In this document: positions 24,594 through 33,365 of the stretch, piece by piece
How positions within the stretch are numbered: position 1 is the first letter of the stretch
How the letters are laid out: each line of letters begins with the position of its first letter
NCBI GenBank assembly: GCA_046344715.1
Contig: JBKDKX010000017.1
Span: forward strand, 1 to 64,000
Source of the DNA: CAZAQK01 sp046344715
Lineage (GTDB): Bacteria > Pseudomonadota > Alphaproteobacteria > Rickettsiales > SXRF01
Length of the DNA: 64,000 bases
Direction: 5' to 3'
Translations under genes and position numbers: made by a program
The notes under the pieces: generated by a model
What the model saw: the letters and a program-made list of their open reading frames with translations, nothing else
Databases searched by the model: none
What the model was told of the DNA's origin: nothing

Positions 24594-25710
24594 TATGAAT
24601 TCTGGCGTACTTACACTGAGTGAAGATGATGTAAACCGCTTATTGCGAGACACGACATCGGATACACGCATCGATATGACGGATCGTATCGCCGGAGCCT
24701 ATTCCCAGACGGCATTAAGCCAGCATGAAAATATGATTGCGGAGCAGATTTTTCGTTTGCTCCTGCGTGATACAGAGGTGCGTGTTCGCATCGCTCTTGC
24801 CGAGCATGTGAAATCGAGTACCGTTATCCCTCATGATATTATAAAAAAAATGGCGAAGGATGTGGAGGAAGTGGCGTTGCCGTTGCTCCAGCACTCGCAA
24901 GTGCTTACTGATGATGATTTGGTTGAGCTTATCAATGCATCGAATGAATCATCGCGCCATGTGGCGATTTGTAAACGGTCAAAGGTATCCGTTGTAGTGT
25001 CTGATACCCTGCTAGGAAAAGGCGGAGATGAGGTTGTATTGGCCCTTGCGGATAATGAAGGGGCGGAAATATCAGAGGCCGGTGTTGGCAAAATTATAGA
25101 ATCCCACCGCGATAATAATGCACTTATGCAACGGCTTGTAAACCGCCAAAACCTGCCGGTTGCTGCGGTGAATAAGTTGATTAATGCGGTGTCTTCCACG
25201 CTCGCTGATACACTTAAGAAGAAATATAATATCTCGGCTGATCATATCGATCAGGAAGTAGAAAAAGCGCGTGAGAAAGAAACGCTGCAGGTTATCCGCC
25301 ATGCACGCACACCGGATGATGTGATGAAGATCATCACGCAGCTGCGTTCCTTCAACCGTCTGTCGCCTTCTATTATCTTGAGTGCGCTGTGTCAGGGCAA
25401 TTTTGAATTTTTTGAAACCAGCCTTGCTGTACTTGCCAAATTACCGGTTGAAAATGCTCGCGCACTGATTAATGATCGCGGCGAACTCGGTTTCCGTGCG
25501 ATTTATAACAAATCTGGGCTGCCAGATGCCATGTTTCCAGCGGTGAATATGCTGCTTAAGGTGGTGCACCAGCTCAATGAAGAAGGTGAGCAGGTAGGAA
25601 GTTCACACTATGCTAACCGGATTGTGGAGCGTATCCTGCAACAGGCAGAGGATTCCCAGATGGGCAACCTGTCTTATATCATCGCGCTGGTGCGTCGTGT
25701 TGCTCAATAA
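24571..25710 (+). CDS. DUF2336 protein, second of tandem pair
   Basis: 379 residues from ATG 24571, which follows a GGGGGCAGG site; GTG 24556 is possible. The same blocks as in the preceding gene recur in order (EQIFRLLLRDTEVRVRIALAEH, VIPHDIIKKMAKDVEEVALPLLQHS, LTDDDLVELI; and later NARALINDRGELGFRAIYNKSGLP, matching NARILLMDSGILGFKAIYKVANMP of the first). The two arose by duplication and have since diverged well. Overlap implies coupled translation and perhaps a heteromeric product. Confidence 0.82.
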   Translation: MKPQQSIDMNSGVLTLSEDDVNRLLRDTTSDTRIDMTDRIAGAYSQTALSQHENMIAEQIFRLLLRDTEVRVRIALAEHVKSSTVIPHDIIKKMAKDVEEVALPLLQHSQVLTDDDLVELINASNESSRHVAICKRSKVSVVVSDTLLGKGGDEVVLALADNEGAEISEAGVGKIIESHRDNNALMQRLVNRQNLPVAAVNKLINAVSSTLADTLKKKYNISADHIDQEVEKAREKETLQVIRHARTPDDVMKIITQLRSFNRLSPSIILSALCQGNFEFFETSLAVLAKLPVENARALINDRGELGFRAIYNKSGLPDAMFPAVNMLLKVVHQLNEEGEQVGSSHYANRIVERILQQAEDSQMGNLSYIIALVRRVAQ

Positions 25711-25779
25711 TTAACACTTTCAGCACTTTACAGTGTTCATAAACTATGCCAATCATCGTTAGGTAATTAACACTTTCAG
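25708..25779 (+). repeat. 16-base direct repeat flanking the gap before nadK
   Basis: TAATTAACACTTTCAG occurs at 25708-25723, overlapping the DUF2336 stop, and again at 25764-25779 just before nadK. It could be a protein-binding site pair or the footprint of a small duplication or excision. Confidence 0.7.
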
Positions 25780-25789
25780 GGCAGTATTT

Positions 25790-26569
25790 ATGGCAGTAAC
25801 TAAAATCGCTGTGGTGGCCGATGACTCACCAAAAGCGCAGTCAGCCCTGAAATATGTTGAGCAGCATTATGATGTGGTAGAGCTTACCAAGCGGCGCATG
25901 AATGCGCAGGTGATTGTGGTGCTGGGCGGTGATGGTTTCATGCTTCAGACCCTCCATAAATACATGAAAATGCGCCTGCCGTTTTATGGTGTGAATTGTG
26001 GCACGGTGGGCTTCCTCATGAACCAGTATGTGCTGGATAATCTCTGTGAGCGTATTACCCATGCCCGTAAAGCCGTACTGTATCCGCTACATATGTATGC
26101 CAAGCGCAAGTCCGGTAAAATTAGTCAGGCACTTGCTTTCAATGAAGTATCGTTGTTCCGGCAAGGTAGACAGGCTGCGAAAGTCAGGGTGACGGTCGAT
26201 CATGTGGTGCGCCTTAAAGAATTAACGGCCGACGGGGTGCTGGTGGCGACTCCTGCGGGCTCCACAGCCTATAATTTTTCAGCGGGCGGCCCCATTATTC
26301 CGCTGGGTTCTAATCTTATGGCGCTTACGCCCTTGGTGCCGTTTCGGCCGCGCCGCTGGCGTGGCGCTTTACTTTCACATGATGCCAGCATCAGTCTGAG
26401 TATTCTCGAGGCGGCTAAGCGTCCTGTGAATGTGGTGGCTGATTTCACTGAAATAGAAGATGTCATAGAAGTGGTTATCAGCGAACAGCGTAAATCGGGT
26501 GTGACATTACTGTTTGATCCGGAGCATAATCTCCAAGAACGTATCATAAAAGAACAGTTTAGTTACTAA
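25790..26569 (+). CDS. nadK: NAD kinase
   Basis: 259 residues. The GGDG motif is at 46-49 (VVLGGDGFMLQTLH), followed by VNCGTVGFLMNQY and the second signature LVATPAGSTAYNFSAGGPI. It phosphorylates NAD to NADP in the cytoplasm. Length fits compact alphaproteobacterial NAD kinases. It follows the DUF2336 pair after an 80-base gap with a 16-base direct repeat. Confidence 0.93.
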   Translation: MAVTKIAVVADDSPKAQSALKYVEQHYDVVELTKRRMNAQVIVVLGGDGFMLQTLHKYMKMRLPFYGVNCGTVGFLMNQYVLDNLCERITHARKAVLYPLHMYAKRKSGKISQALAFNEVSLFRQGRQAAKVRVTVDHVVRLKELTADGVLVATPAGSTAYNFSAGGPIIPLGSNLMALTPLVPFRPRRWRGALLSHDASISLSILEAAKRPVNVVADFTEIEDVIEVVISEQRKSGVTLLFDPEHNLQERIIKEQFSY

Positions 26570-26716
26570 ATGATGCTGGTGCAAGTGCGGGTGGGGAGTA
26601 CAGTAATCGCGAATTCACTCTCCATGAGCTAACGCACGCACAAATATTATTGCCAAAAGAGCCATTTTACAGTAAAAAACTCGTCCGCGTGGCTGCGGCT
26701 GCGCTTTGTTTTCTAA

Positions 26717-26725
26717 TGCTATACT
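26717..26725 (+). promoter_or_regulatory. Candidate extended -10 promoter of csp gene
   Basis: TGCTATACT: an extended -10 (TGN plus TATACT) 21 bases before the csp ATG. No good -35 is seen. This would leave a very short leader; a farther promoter is also possible. Confidence 0.35.
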
Positions 26726-26746
26726 AATATTTCAAGGAGCAATGTC

Positions 26747-26953
26747 ATGGCCACTGGTACAGTAAAATGGTATAACCCGGCGAAACGTTTTGGTTTTATT
26801 ACGCCGGATGGCGGTGGAGGTGATGTGTTCGTGCACGTTTCCGCGTTAGAGGCAGCAGGCCTTTCAATGCTCGACGAAGGTCAGCGCATTTCGTATGAGC
26901 TTGCTGAGAATAAAGGCAAGACGTCAGCGGTGAACCTGAAGATTGTATCGTAA
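26747..26953 (+). CDS. cspA: Cold-shock domain protein, CspA family
   Basis: 68 residues, a single cold-shock domain with GTVKWYNPAKRFGFIT (RNP1 region, 4-19) and DVFVHVSALEAAG (RNP2 region, about 26-38). It binds single-stranded RNA and acts as an RNA chaperone. AAGGAG lies seven bases before the ATG. Two terminator hairpins follow, so it is a single-gene unit. Confidence 0.95.
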   Translation: MATGTVKWYNPAKRFGFITPDGGGGDVFVHVSALEAAGLSMLDEGQRISYELAENKGKTSAVNLKIVS

Positions 26954-26962
26954 TCTGAAATT

Positions 26963-26985
26963 TAGCCGTTTTTTGGCTATTTTTG
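26963..26985 (+). terminator. Terminator after csp
   Basis: TAGCC stem, seven-base loop, GGCTA stem, then TTTTTG: a short intrinsic terminator ten bases after the stop. Confidence 0.6.
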
Positions 26986-27001
26986 TATAATTATACACAT
27001 T

Positions 27002-27032
27002 ATCCCCGCTTTTTGGCGGGGATATGTTTTTT
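27002..27032 (+). terminator. Second terminator after csp
   Basis: Perfect 8-bp stem ATCCCCGC/GCGGGGAT with a six-base T-rich loop, followed by ATG and a run of six T. Strong intrinsic terminator form separating csp from typA. Confidence 0.75.
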
Positions 27033-27104
27033 AGCGGTTGCAAGCGCAGTGGGTTTAGGATACATGCCTGCATCCGCTGCACAGAACATATAAGGTTATA
27101 GACT

Positions 27105-28928
27105 ATGGAAATGCGTAATATCGCCATCATCGCCCACGTGGATCATGGCAAAACGACACTGATTGACCAGATGCTGAAGCAAAGTGGCACCTTCCGTGCG
27201 AACCAGCAGGTAGATGAGTGTGTCATGGATTCTGGTGATCTTGAGCGCGAGCGCGGCATTACCATCCTTGCCAAATGTACATCAGTAACCCGCGGAAATA
27301 TGCGTATTAATATCGTTGATACACCAGGCCACGCCGATTTTGGTGGGGAGGTGGAACGCGTACTCACCATGGTAGATGGTGTGGTACTGCTTGTGGATTC
27401 TGCTGAAGGTCCGCTGCCGCAGACCAAATTTGTGCTGGGTAAAGCACTGCGTCTTGGTCTCAGGCCTATCGTACTGGTTAATAAAATTGACCGCGGCGAT
27501 GCGCGTCCTGATGCCGTGCATAATGAAATTTTTGACCTGTTTGCGGCACTCGATGCCAGTGAAGAGCAGCTCGATTTCCCAACGCTTTATGCTTCTGGCC
27601 GTGATGGCTGGGCATCCGATAGTCTGACTGGCCCACGTGAGAATCTTGATCCGCTCTTTGATCTTATCACGCGCCATGTCCCAGCACCGGATGTTGACCC
27701 TGAAGCATCCTTTTCTATGCTTGCCTCCATCCTTGAATATGACGCATTTTTAGGACGTATCCTGACTGGCCGAGTCTATAGTGGCCGCGCCAAAGTGGGT
27801 ATGCCGATTAAGGTATTAAATCTCAAAGGCGAAGTGGTGGAGCAGGGGCGTCTTACCAAGTTACTTGCGTTTGATGGCATCAAGCGTGTGCCGGTGGAAG
27901 AAGCAGAGGCAGGTAATATCGTGGCGATTGCCGGTATCGTGAAGGCCTCCGTTTCTGATACGATTGGCGGGCTGGAGCTCGCAAGCCCTGTGCCTTCAAC
28001 GCCGATTGACCCGCCAACCATGGCAATTACCATTAGCGTGAATGACTCGCCGCTGGCAGGTCAGGAAGGCAGCAAAGTCACCAGCCGCATGATCCGTGAA
28101 CGCCTGCTCAAAGAAGCAGAAGGCAATGTCGCCATACGCGTGACCGAAGCAGATTCCAAGGATGCCTTTGAAGTGGCTGGGCGCGGAGAGTTGCAGCTTG
28201 GGGTGCTGATTGAAACCATGCGCCGCGAAGGATTTGAGGTTTCTGTGTCACGTCCACGTGTGCTTTTCAAAGAAGATCCGATTACCGGTGAAAAAACTGA
28301 ACCACTGGAAGAAGTGGTCATTGACGTGGATGAAGAGTATTCCGGCGTGGTGGTAGATAAAGTTAGCCAGCGCAAGGGTGAAATGGTGGAAATGCGCCCA
28401 TCCGGTGGCGGCAAAACCCGTATCGTATTTCATGTGCCGTCACGCGGCCTTATTGGGTATCAGGGCGAGTTCCTGACTGATACGCGTGGCACCGGTGTTA
28501 TGAACCGTTTGTTCCATTCCTATGCACCATATAAAGGTGATATTGCTGGTCGCCGCAATGGCGCGCTGATTTCCATGGAAAAGGGAGAAGCGGTCGCCTA
28601 TGCCATCTGGAATTTGCAGGAACGTGGCATCATGTTCATCAACCCGGCTGATAAGGTATATGAAGGCATGATTGTGGGCGAACATAGCCGTGATAATGAC
28701 CTTGAAATTAACGTGCTGAAAAATAAACAGCTCACTAACATCCGCACTACAAGCAAGGATGAGGCTATCCGTCTGGTGCCGCCGCTGCGTATGACGCTGG
28801 AGCAGATGATTTCCTACATTCAGGATGATGAGTTGGTGGAGGTGACGCCAAAATCACTTCGCCTGCGCAAGACGGAGCTCGATGCTAACGAGCGCAAAAA
28901 AGCGAGCCGTGCAAAAAAAGCCGTTTGA
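27105..28928 (+). CDS. typA: GTP-binding translational factor TypA/BipA
   Basis: 607 residues. G1 loop AHVDHGKT (10-17), GITI (G2), DTPGHADF (G3) and NKID (G4) are all present, followed by EF-Tu-like domain II, EF-G-like domains III and V, and the TypA-specific C-terminal domain (LIGYQGEFLTDTRGTGVMN and later). It binds the ribosome and helps assembly and growth at low temperature or stress. Position right after a cold-shock gene is suggestive, but terminators separate them. Confidence 0.96.
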   Translation: MEMRNIAIIAHVDHGKTTLIDQMLKQSGTFRANQQVDECVMDSGDLERERGITILAKCTSVTRGNMRINIVDTPGHADFGGEVERVLTMVDGVVLLVDSAEGPLPQTKFVLGKALRLGLRPIVLVNKIDRGDARPDAVHNEIFDLFAALDASEEQLDFPTLYASGRDGWASDSLTGPRENLDPLFDLITRHVPAPDVDPEASFSMLASILEYDAFLGRILTGRVYSGRAKVGMPIKVLNLKGEVVEQGRLTKLLAFDGIKRVPVEEAEAGNIVAIAGIVKASVSDTIGGLELASPVPSTPIDPPTMAITISVNDSPLAGQEGSKVTSRMIRERLLKEAEGNVAIRVTEADSKDAFEVAGRGELQLGVLIETMRREGFEVSVSRPRVLFKEDPITGEKTEPLEEVVIDVDEEYSGVVVDKVSQRKGEMVEMRPSGGGKTRIVFHVPSRGLIGYQGEFLTDTRGTGVMNRLFHSYAPYKGDIAGRRNGALISMEKGEAVAYAIWNLQERGIMFINPADKVYEGMIVGEHSRDNDLEINVLKNKQLTNIRTTSKDEAIRLVPPLRMTLEQMISYIQDDELVEVTPKSLRLRKTELDANERKKASRAKKAV

Positions 28929-28985
28929 TACAATTGACATAGTTGCATCACTCAGAAAAAAAATTTTGTACAATTAACAATTTGT

Positions 28986-29014
28986 TTGCACGGTTTTTTT
29001 GCATACGATATAAG
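28986..29014 (+). promoter_or_regulatory. Candidate sigma70-type promoter of the Tad operon
   Basis: TTGCAC, a 17-base spacer, then TATAAG, 46 bases before the cpaB ATG. Both boxes and the spacer fit the housekeeping consensus well. Confidence 0.6.
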
Positions 29015-29059
29015 CTCATAAGTACTTTTGCTTAAAAGAAAAAATAATAAGTGGGGCTT

Positions 29060-30010
29060 ATGCGTTTTGTTCTTCTACTTGTTGCCGCTGTTATTGCTGT
29101 TGTCGCAGGTGTTGCTGCGCTTAAGTTTACAGGAGGTGGCAAGCAGGAATCCACCCCCGTTGTTGATGGGGCAGCCATACAAAAATCTGCTGATGTAGCA
29201 ACAGTTGAAGTCCTTGTCGCACGTGAACAGATTGACGTTGGGGCCGTTATAAAAGAAGAAATGATCGCGAAACAGCCATGGCCTTCGCATCTTGTGCTGG
29301 AAAGTTTTGTGGTTGCCGGCGGCTCTGATGGGGATGTTATTGGCCGTGTTGCACGGTCTACTTTTATGCCACAGGAACCCTTGCTTAAGACGCGTCTGGC
29401 TAATCCGAATGATCCTAGCTTCCTTGCGGCGACTCTGCCGGAAGGTAAGCGCGCGGTAACCTTGGGAACTGATACTGTCGCAGGGGTTGCTGGATATATT
29501 TTTCCTGGGGACAGAGTGGATGTGCTGATGACGCACAATGTTCCAAATCAGCTGGTTACACAGCGTTCCGGCGTTCGTAATTCGGCATCTCGTGAGCCGG
29601 CATATTCTGAAGTGTTGGTATCCAATACTCGTGTGCTTGCAGTGAATTTGCGTGATGGTGGCGGCGATCGCGATAGGGCTCGGTCAAGTACTGCTCCGTC
29701 AAGCATCACCGTTGAGGTGCCAGAAGAAGTGGTGCAGCAGTTACGGCTTGCAGAAAAACTCGGCACGTTGTCTTTAGCGCTGCGTTCACTGAAAGATGTG
29801 GATAGAATTGATGCGCCTGCACCAACATCGCTTGAAAACCTTACGCGTGTGGAGTTGTCAAAGTCGGGTGATGTAAGCGGCGTTCGTATGGTGCGTGGCG
29901 TTCACTCAGATTCTGAATTGCAGGAGGAGATTGAATTGCAGAGATCGTTGCGGCAGATGTCCCCTACACTTGATTATAATGCTGGCAACATTAATCCGGC
30001 GCAACAATAG
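29060..30010 (+). CDS. cpaB: Tad pilus assembly protein CpaB
   Basis: 316 residues from ATG 29060 (a GTG at 29051 would add three residues). N-terminal membrane helix, then a SAF domain (VEVLVAREQIDVGAVIKEEMI, about 51-71) and the RcpC/CpaB domain (GKRAVTLGTDTVAGVAGYIFPGDRVDVL, within about 135-165). It is a periplasmic or inner-membrane partner of the secretin in Tad (Flp) pilus biogenesis. First gene of the operon, behind a good promoter candidate. Confidence 0.92.
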   Translation: MRFVLLLVAAVIAVVAGVAALKFTGGGKQESTPVVDGAAIQKSADVATVEVLVAREQIDVGAVIKEEMIAKQPWPSHLVLESFVVAGGSDGDVIGRVARSTFMPQEPLLKTRLANPNDPSFLAATLPEGKRAVTLGTDTVAGVAGYIFPGDRVDVLMTHNVPNQLVTQRSGVRNSASREPAYSEVLVSNTRVLAVNLRDGGGDRDRARSSTAPSSITVEVPEEVVQQLRLAEKLGTLSLALRSLKDVDRIDAPAPTSLENLTRVELSKSGDVSGVRMVRGVHSDSELQEEIELQRSLRQMSPTLDYNAGNINPAQQ

Positions 30011-30037
30011 CAATGTACAAAGAATGGTGTGGTGAAT

Positions 30038-31543
30038 ATGTCTAGGAAATTAGTTGTAAAATGCATTGTTTCTTTGTTTTGCTTGTTGGGGGCTCCTTTG
30101 CACGCGCAGGCATCGACAGGTGAGCTATTCGTTCCAATAAACCGATCTGTATTGGTTACACTCAAGGATGATGCTGAAGAGGTGCAGGTTGCGAATCCTG
30201 AGATTGCCGATATTCATGCTCATAACCCCAAGAATGTTACCATTATTGGTAAGCAGATTGGGCAAACGACAGTGCGTATTTTTAGTGCCAGTGGTATTTT
30301 GCTGCGCGATATTGGCGTAACGGTTGGGTATGATCTGCCTGCTATTCGTAAAGCACTAAAAGAATTTCTGCCCAATGAGGCGATCGCTGTAGAGAGAGTT
30401 GGTTCTCGTATCGCGCTCACCGGTCAGGTAAGCGATGCTGGTGCGGTAGATAAAGCGATGAAGATTGTGCAGAGTTTTATGGATGATTCCAGTTCGTCAT
30501 CGGCTGGTAGTTTGGGCGCGCCACTGGCGGCAACAGGTGGTGGAACTACTTCGTCGGATTCCTCGTCGCAAGTAATGAATATGTTGCAGGTGATTTCTGG
30601 CCAGCAGGTAATGTTGCGTGTGCAGATTGGCGAAATTCGTCGAGAAGCCCTTAAAATTTTAGGTGTAAACTTGAATTCGATTGGAAGAGCTGCAGGTGAG
30701 GGCTTTGTTGGGCTTGGCACTGGTGCAGGCCTTGCTGGTCTTGCGGCTAATACTGCCGGTACCCTTACCAGCCCTGGGCTGTTTACATTTGCCGGAAACC
30801 CACCGTCAAATACGCAGGGTATATTGATTGGTCGGTGGCAGCCGGATGGTCCATCAGGCAATACAATTGCAGGTGCGCTCAGGGCACTTGAGCGTGACGG
30901 CGTATTTAAGTTGCTTGCGGAGCCAAACCTTGTGGCGGTTTCTGGTGAAGAAGCTGAATTTCTTGCAGGCGGTGAAATTCCCATTCCTGTTGTTGACAGC
31001 AGCGGAAGTGGTACAGGGAGTGTGAGTATTGAATATAAACCGTTCGGTGTAGCGTTACGGTTTACGCCGCAGGTGCTTGGTGAGAACCGTGTTCGTATGG
31101 TTGTATTACCGGAGGTTTCTGAGATTTCATCTGAAAATGCGATAACTATTAGTGGGTTTTCTATCCCCAGTATCAGTACTCGCCGTGCAAAAACAACAGT
31201 GGAACTTGCGCCTGGGGAAGGTTTTATGATTGCCGGCCTTATCAAGGATGATATGCGTGCGACTATTGACCAGCTTCCTGGTGTAAAAGAAGTGCCTGTA
31301 CTTGGTGCATTGTTCCGCAGTACGGAGTTTCGTCGTAATGAAACAGAGCTGGTGATTGCGGTGACGCCTTACATTGTCGATCCGCTTAAAAGTTCAGATA
31401 TAAAGTTACCTGTAGATGATTTCCGTGCCAGTAGCCAGATGGAGATGTTATTCTACGGTGCGCTTGGGTCGCTGTCTGGCAATGCGCCTGTGATCTCACA
31501 AACGCCGCCTGTTGAAGGCCCAATTGGATTTATGGTGGATTGA
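30038..31543 (+). CDS. cpaC: Tad pilus outer-membrane secretin CpaC
   Basis: 501 residues from ATG 30038 (GTG 30029 possible). Signal peptide ending in HAQA; a pilus-assembly N-terminal domain (about 28-100), a Ser-rich stretch, and the secretin domain (about 270-440) with PNLVAVSGEEAEFLAGGEIPIPV, VALRFTPQVLG and the closing VPVLGALFRS.. ELVIAVTPYIV. It forms the outer-membrane pore for the pilus. Confidence 0.93.
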   Translation: MSRKLVVKCIVSLFCLLGAPLHAQASTGELFVPINRSVLVTLKDDAEEVQVANPEIADIHAHNPKNVTIIGKQIGQTTVRIFSASGILLRDIGVTVGYDLPAIRKALKEFLPNEAIAVERVGSRIALTGQVSDAGAVDKAMKIVQSFMDDSSSSSAGSLGAPLAATGGGTTSSDSSSQVMNMLQVISGQQVMLRVQIGEIRREALKILGVNLNSIGRAAGEGFVGLGTGAGLAGLAANTAGTLTSPGLFTFAGNPPSNTQGILIGRWQPDGPSGNTIAGALRALERDGVFKLLAEPNLVAVSGEEAEFLAGGEIPIPVVDSSGSGTGSVSIEYKPFGVALRFTPQVLGENRVRMVVLPEVSEISSENAITISGFSIPSISTRRAKTTVELAPGEGFMIAGLIKDDMRATIDQLPGVKEVPVLGALFRSTEFRRNETELVIAVTPYIVDPLKSSDIKLPVDDFRASSQMEMLFYGALGSLSGNAPVISQTPPVEGPIGFMVD

Positions 31544-31544
31544 T

Positions 31545-32120
31545 ATGAAAAAAATTAGCCTCATTACTCTGTTATTGGCTCTGCCAGCGTGCAGTGAGAT
31601 TCCTGCGGCTGCTTATTATGATCGCGGAGATCCTGAAAATCTTCTGGATGTTTCGTCTGAAGTGGTAAATATGAATTTGTCTTCCGCAACAGCAATGCAT
31701 GAACTGACGGCAATGGTATCACAAGACCCCCCCACTCGTGTGGAAATGACCTGTTCACCGAAAGATGGGTTGTGTATGGAGGTACGCCGGATGTTTGAGC
31801 AATATGCGGTTCCAGTTGATCCATCTGATGCACATGGCATTACAATGATTTATGAGCGTGTAGTTGCTCGTGACTGTGAGGGGCGTTTTATTGATAATTC
31901 GATAAATCCTTATAACCTCAACCATCCGACTCTAGGCTGTTCCGTGGCTGCCAATACTGTGCAGATGGTCAGCGATAAGCGTCAGTTTACCAATCCGTCT
32001 CTGTTAGATTACTCTGACGGTGAGAAGGCTCAGCAGGTGTATCGTGTTTACCTCACGCCGCCGTCAGCACCCAACACTGCCAATGAGAGTATATTAAACA
32101 CGATTCAGCAGAGTAACTAG
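31545..32120 (+). CDS. cpaD: CpaD-type pilus assembly lipoprotein
   Basis: 191 residues from ATG 31545, one base after the cpaC stop. The signal ends in a lipobox, LLLALPAC (Cys16). The C-terminal part matches the CpaD pattern, with NYN/NPYNLNHPTLGCSVAANTVQMVSDKRQFTNP-type features (about 125-160), where the family has a Gly-Cys followed by NLA-type helix and a proline-ending 'DPR' segment. CpaD members support secretin function. Sequence identity to the family is not high by eye, so position between cpaC and cpaE is important evidence. Confidence 0.8.
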   Translation: MKKISLITLLLALPACSEIPAAAYYDRGDPENLLDVSSEVVNMNLSSATAMHELTAMVSQDPPTRVEMTCSPKDGLCMEVRRMFEQYAVPVDPSDAHGITMIYERVVARDCEGRFIDNSINPYNLNHPTLGCSVAANTVQMVSDKRQFTNPSLLDYSDGEKAQQVYRVYLTPPSAPNTANESILNTIQQSN

Positions 32121-32136
32121 TCACAATTTTATTTTT

Positions 32137-33363
32137 ATGAGTAACAACAGCCCTTTTCTAATCGTATGCTTTGACCAGGAAGAGCTGGCGGGTCTGGTTG
32201 ATCTGGCGCAAGTGCTTGGGTATCCGGATGCACAGGTGGCTGTCGGCGGTGCACAACAGGCAATCCATGCGCTTGGACAACGTTCTGTTCCACCTGAATA
32301 TTTACTGATTGATACAGGCAATCGTGACAAAAGCGTATTGTCGGAACTTGACGCGCTTGCTGAGCATTGTGAAGGCGATGTAAAAGTTGTGGTGATTGGT
32401 TCCATTAACGATATCGTTTTTTATCGCGAGCTTAAATCGCGTGGTGTATTGGAATATTTTCCACGACCGGTAAATGCGGCTGACGTACGGCCTGTGCTTA
32501 TGCAGGTTGCCGCTGACAAGGTTAAGCATACCTCTGGGAGTAAGCAGGAAGGCACGGTGATTTCTGTCATGTCTGCCGCTTCTGGTGATGGGGCGACAAC
32601 GGTTGCCATGAACTTGGCCTATACGCTTGCACATGAATATAAGCAACCTACCGTGCTTGTAGACATGGATTATCAGTTTGGTCTTATCAGCAAAAGTCTG
32701 GATATGAATGCCGCGTTTGGCATCAAGGAATTGTTTGATCATCCTGAACGTGGTCTTGATGACATGCTGGTCAGCAAGATGCTGGTAAGTTATAAGGATA
32801 AGCTGAATATCATTGCGGCTCCGAATGATTTACGCCTGTTTCCCATGGTAAGGCCAGAAACTATTCGTGAACTTGTCAGTGTGTTGCGTTCTCAATTTGC
32901 TTTTGTGGTGATTGATGTACCTCACGTGTGGACAGATTGGACGGCAGCAACACTCACATATTCTGATCATTCGGTCATCGTAGCACAGCTTTGGCTGCGT
33001 TCACTTACACATGCATCACGATTATTGACCGCATGGAACAGTATTGGCGTATCTGAGAAAGATATTTCTGTGTTGATTAACCGTAGTGGTGCCAAATTCA
33101 AAGAAGCGATTACCGCACAGGATTTTGAGCGTATCTGCAGGCATAAAATAGCGGTGCATATCAATAATGATATACGCGCGATTTCTCAGGCTGAAAATGA
33201 TGCAAGAACGTTGATGGAAGCAGATGAAAAGGGGGTGATGCAACAACAGTTCCAGCAATTTGCCGGTGCGTTATGTAAGCGTTTCAGGCCGTATGCTGTC
33301 GGTGATGAACAAAAACCACAGGATATAGGTAAAAAAGGTCTGAGAATGTTGTTGAAGAAGTAG
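32137..33363 (+). CDS. cpaE: Tad localisation ATPase-like protein CpaE/TadZ
   Basis: 408 residues. An N-terminal receiver-like domain (about 5-125) is followed by a MinD/ParA-like domain opening VISVMSAASGDGATTVAMNLAY (within about 138-162). The deviant P-loop lacks the usual Lys, which is common in CpaE/TadZ and so not treated as a defect; VLVDMDYQFG follows as the Walker A' partner region. TadZ proteins mark the pole and recruit the pilus machine. It lies 16 bases after cpaD and three before cpaF. Confidence 0.92.
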   Translation: MSNNSPFLIVCFDQEELAGLVDLAQVLGYPDAQVAVGGAQQAIHALGQRSVPPEYLLIDTGNRDKSVLSELDALAEHCEGDVKVVVIGSINDIVFYRELKSRGVLEYFPRPVNAADVRPVLMQVAADKVKHTSGSKQEGTVISVMSAASGDGATTVAMNLAYTLAHEYKQPTVLVDMDYQFGLISKSLDMNAAFGIKELFDHPERGLDDMLVSKMLVSYKDKLNIIAAPNDLRLFPMVRPETIRELVSVLRSQFAFVVIDVPHVWTDWTAATLTYSDHSVIVAQLWLRSLTHASRLLTAWNSIGVSEKDISVLINRSGAKFKEAITAQDFERICRHKIAVHINNDIRAISQAENDARTLMEADEKGVMQQQFQQFAGALCKRFRPYAVGDEQKPQDIGKKGLRMLLKK

Positions 33364-33365
33364 CT

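Noticed and set aside
26570..26746. Gap before csp examined for a riboswitch or long cold-shock leader
   Set aside because: No convincing conserved fold could be seen; only an extended -10 close to the ATG.
32137..33363. CpaE P-loop without the usual Lys considered a defect
   Set aside because: Deviant P-loops are common in the CpaE/TadZ family, so unlike VirB4 this is not unusual.
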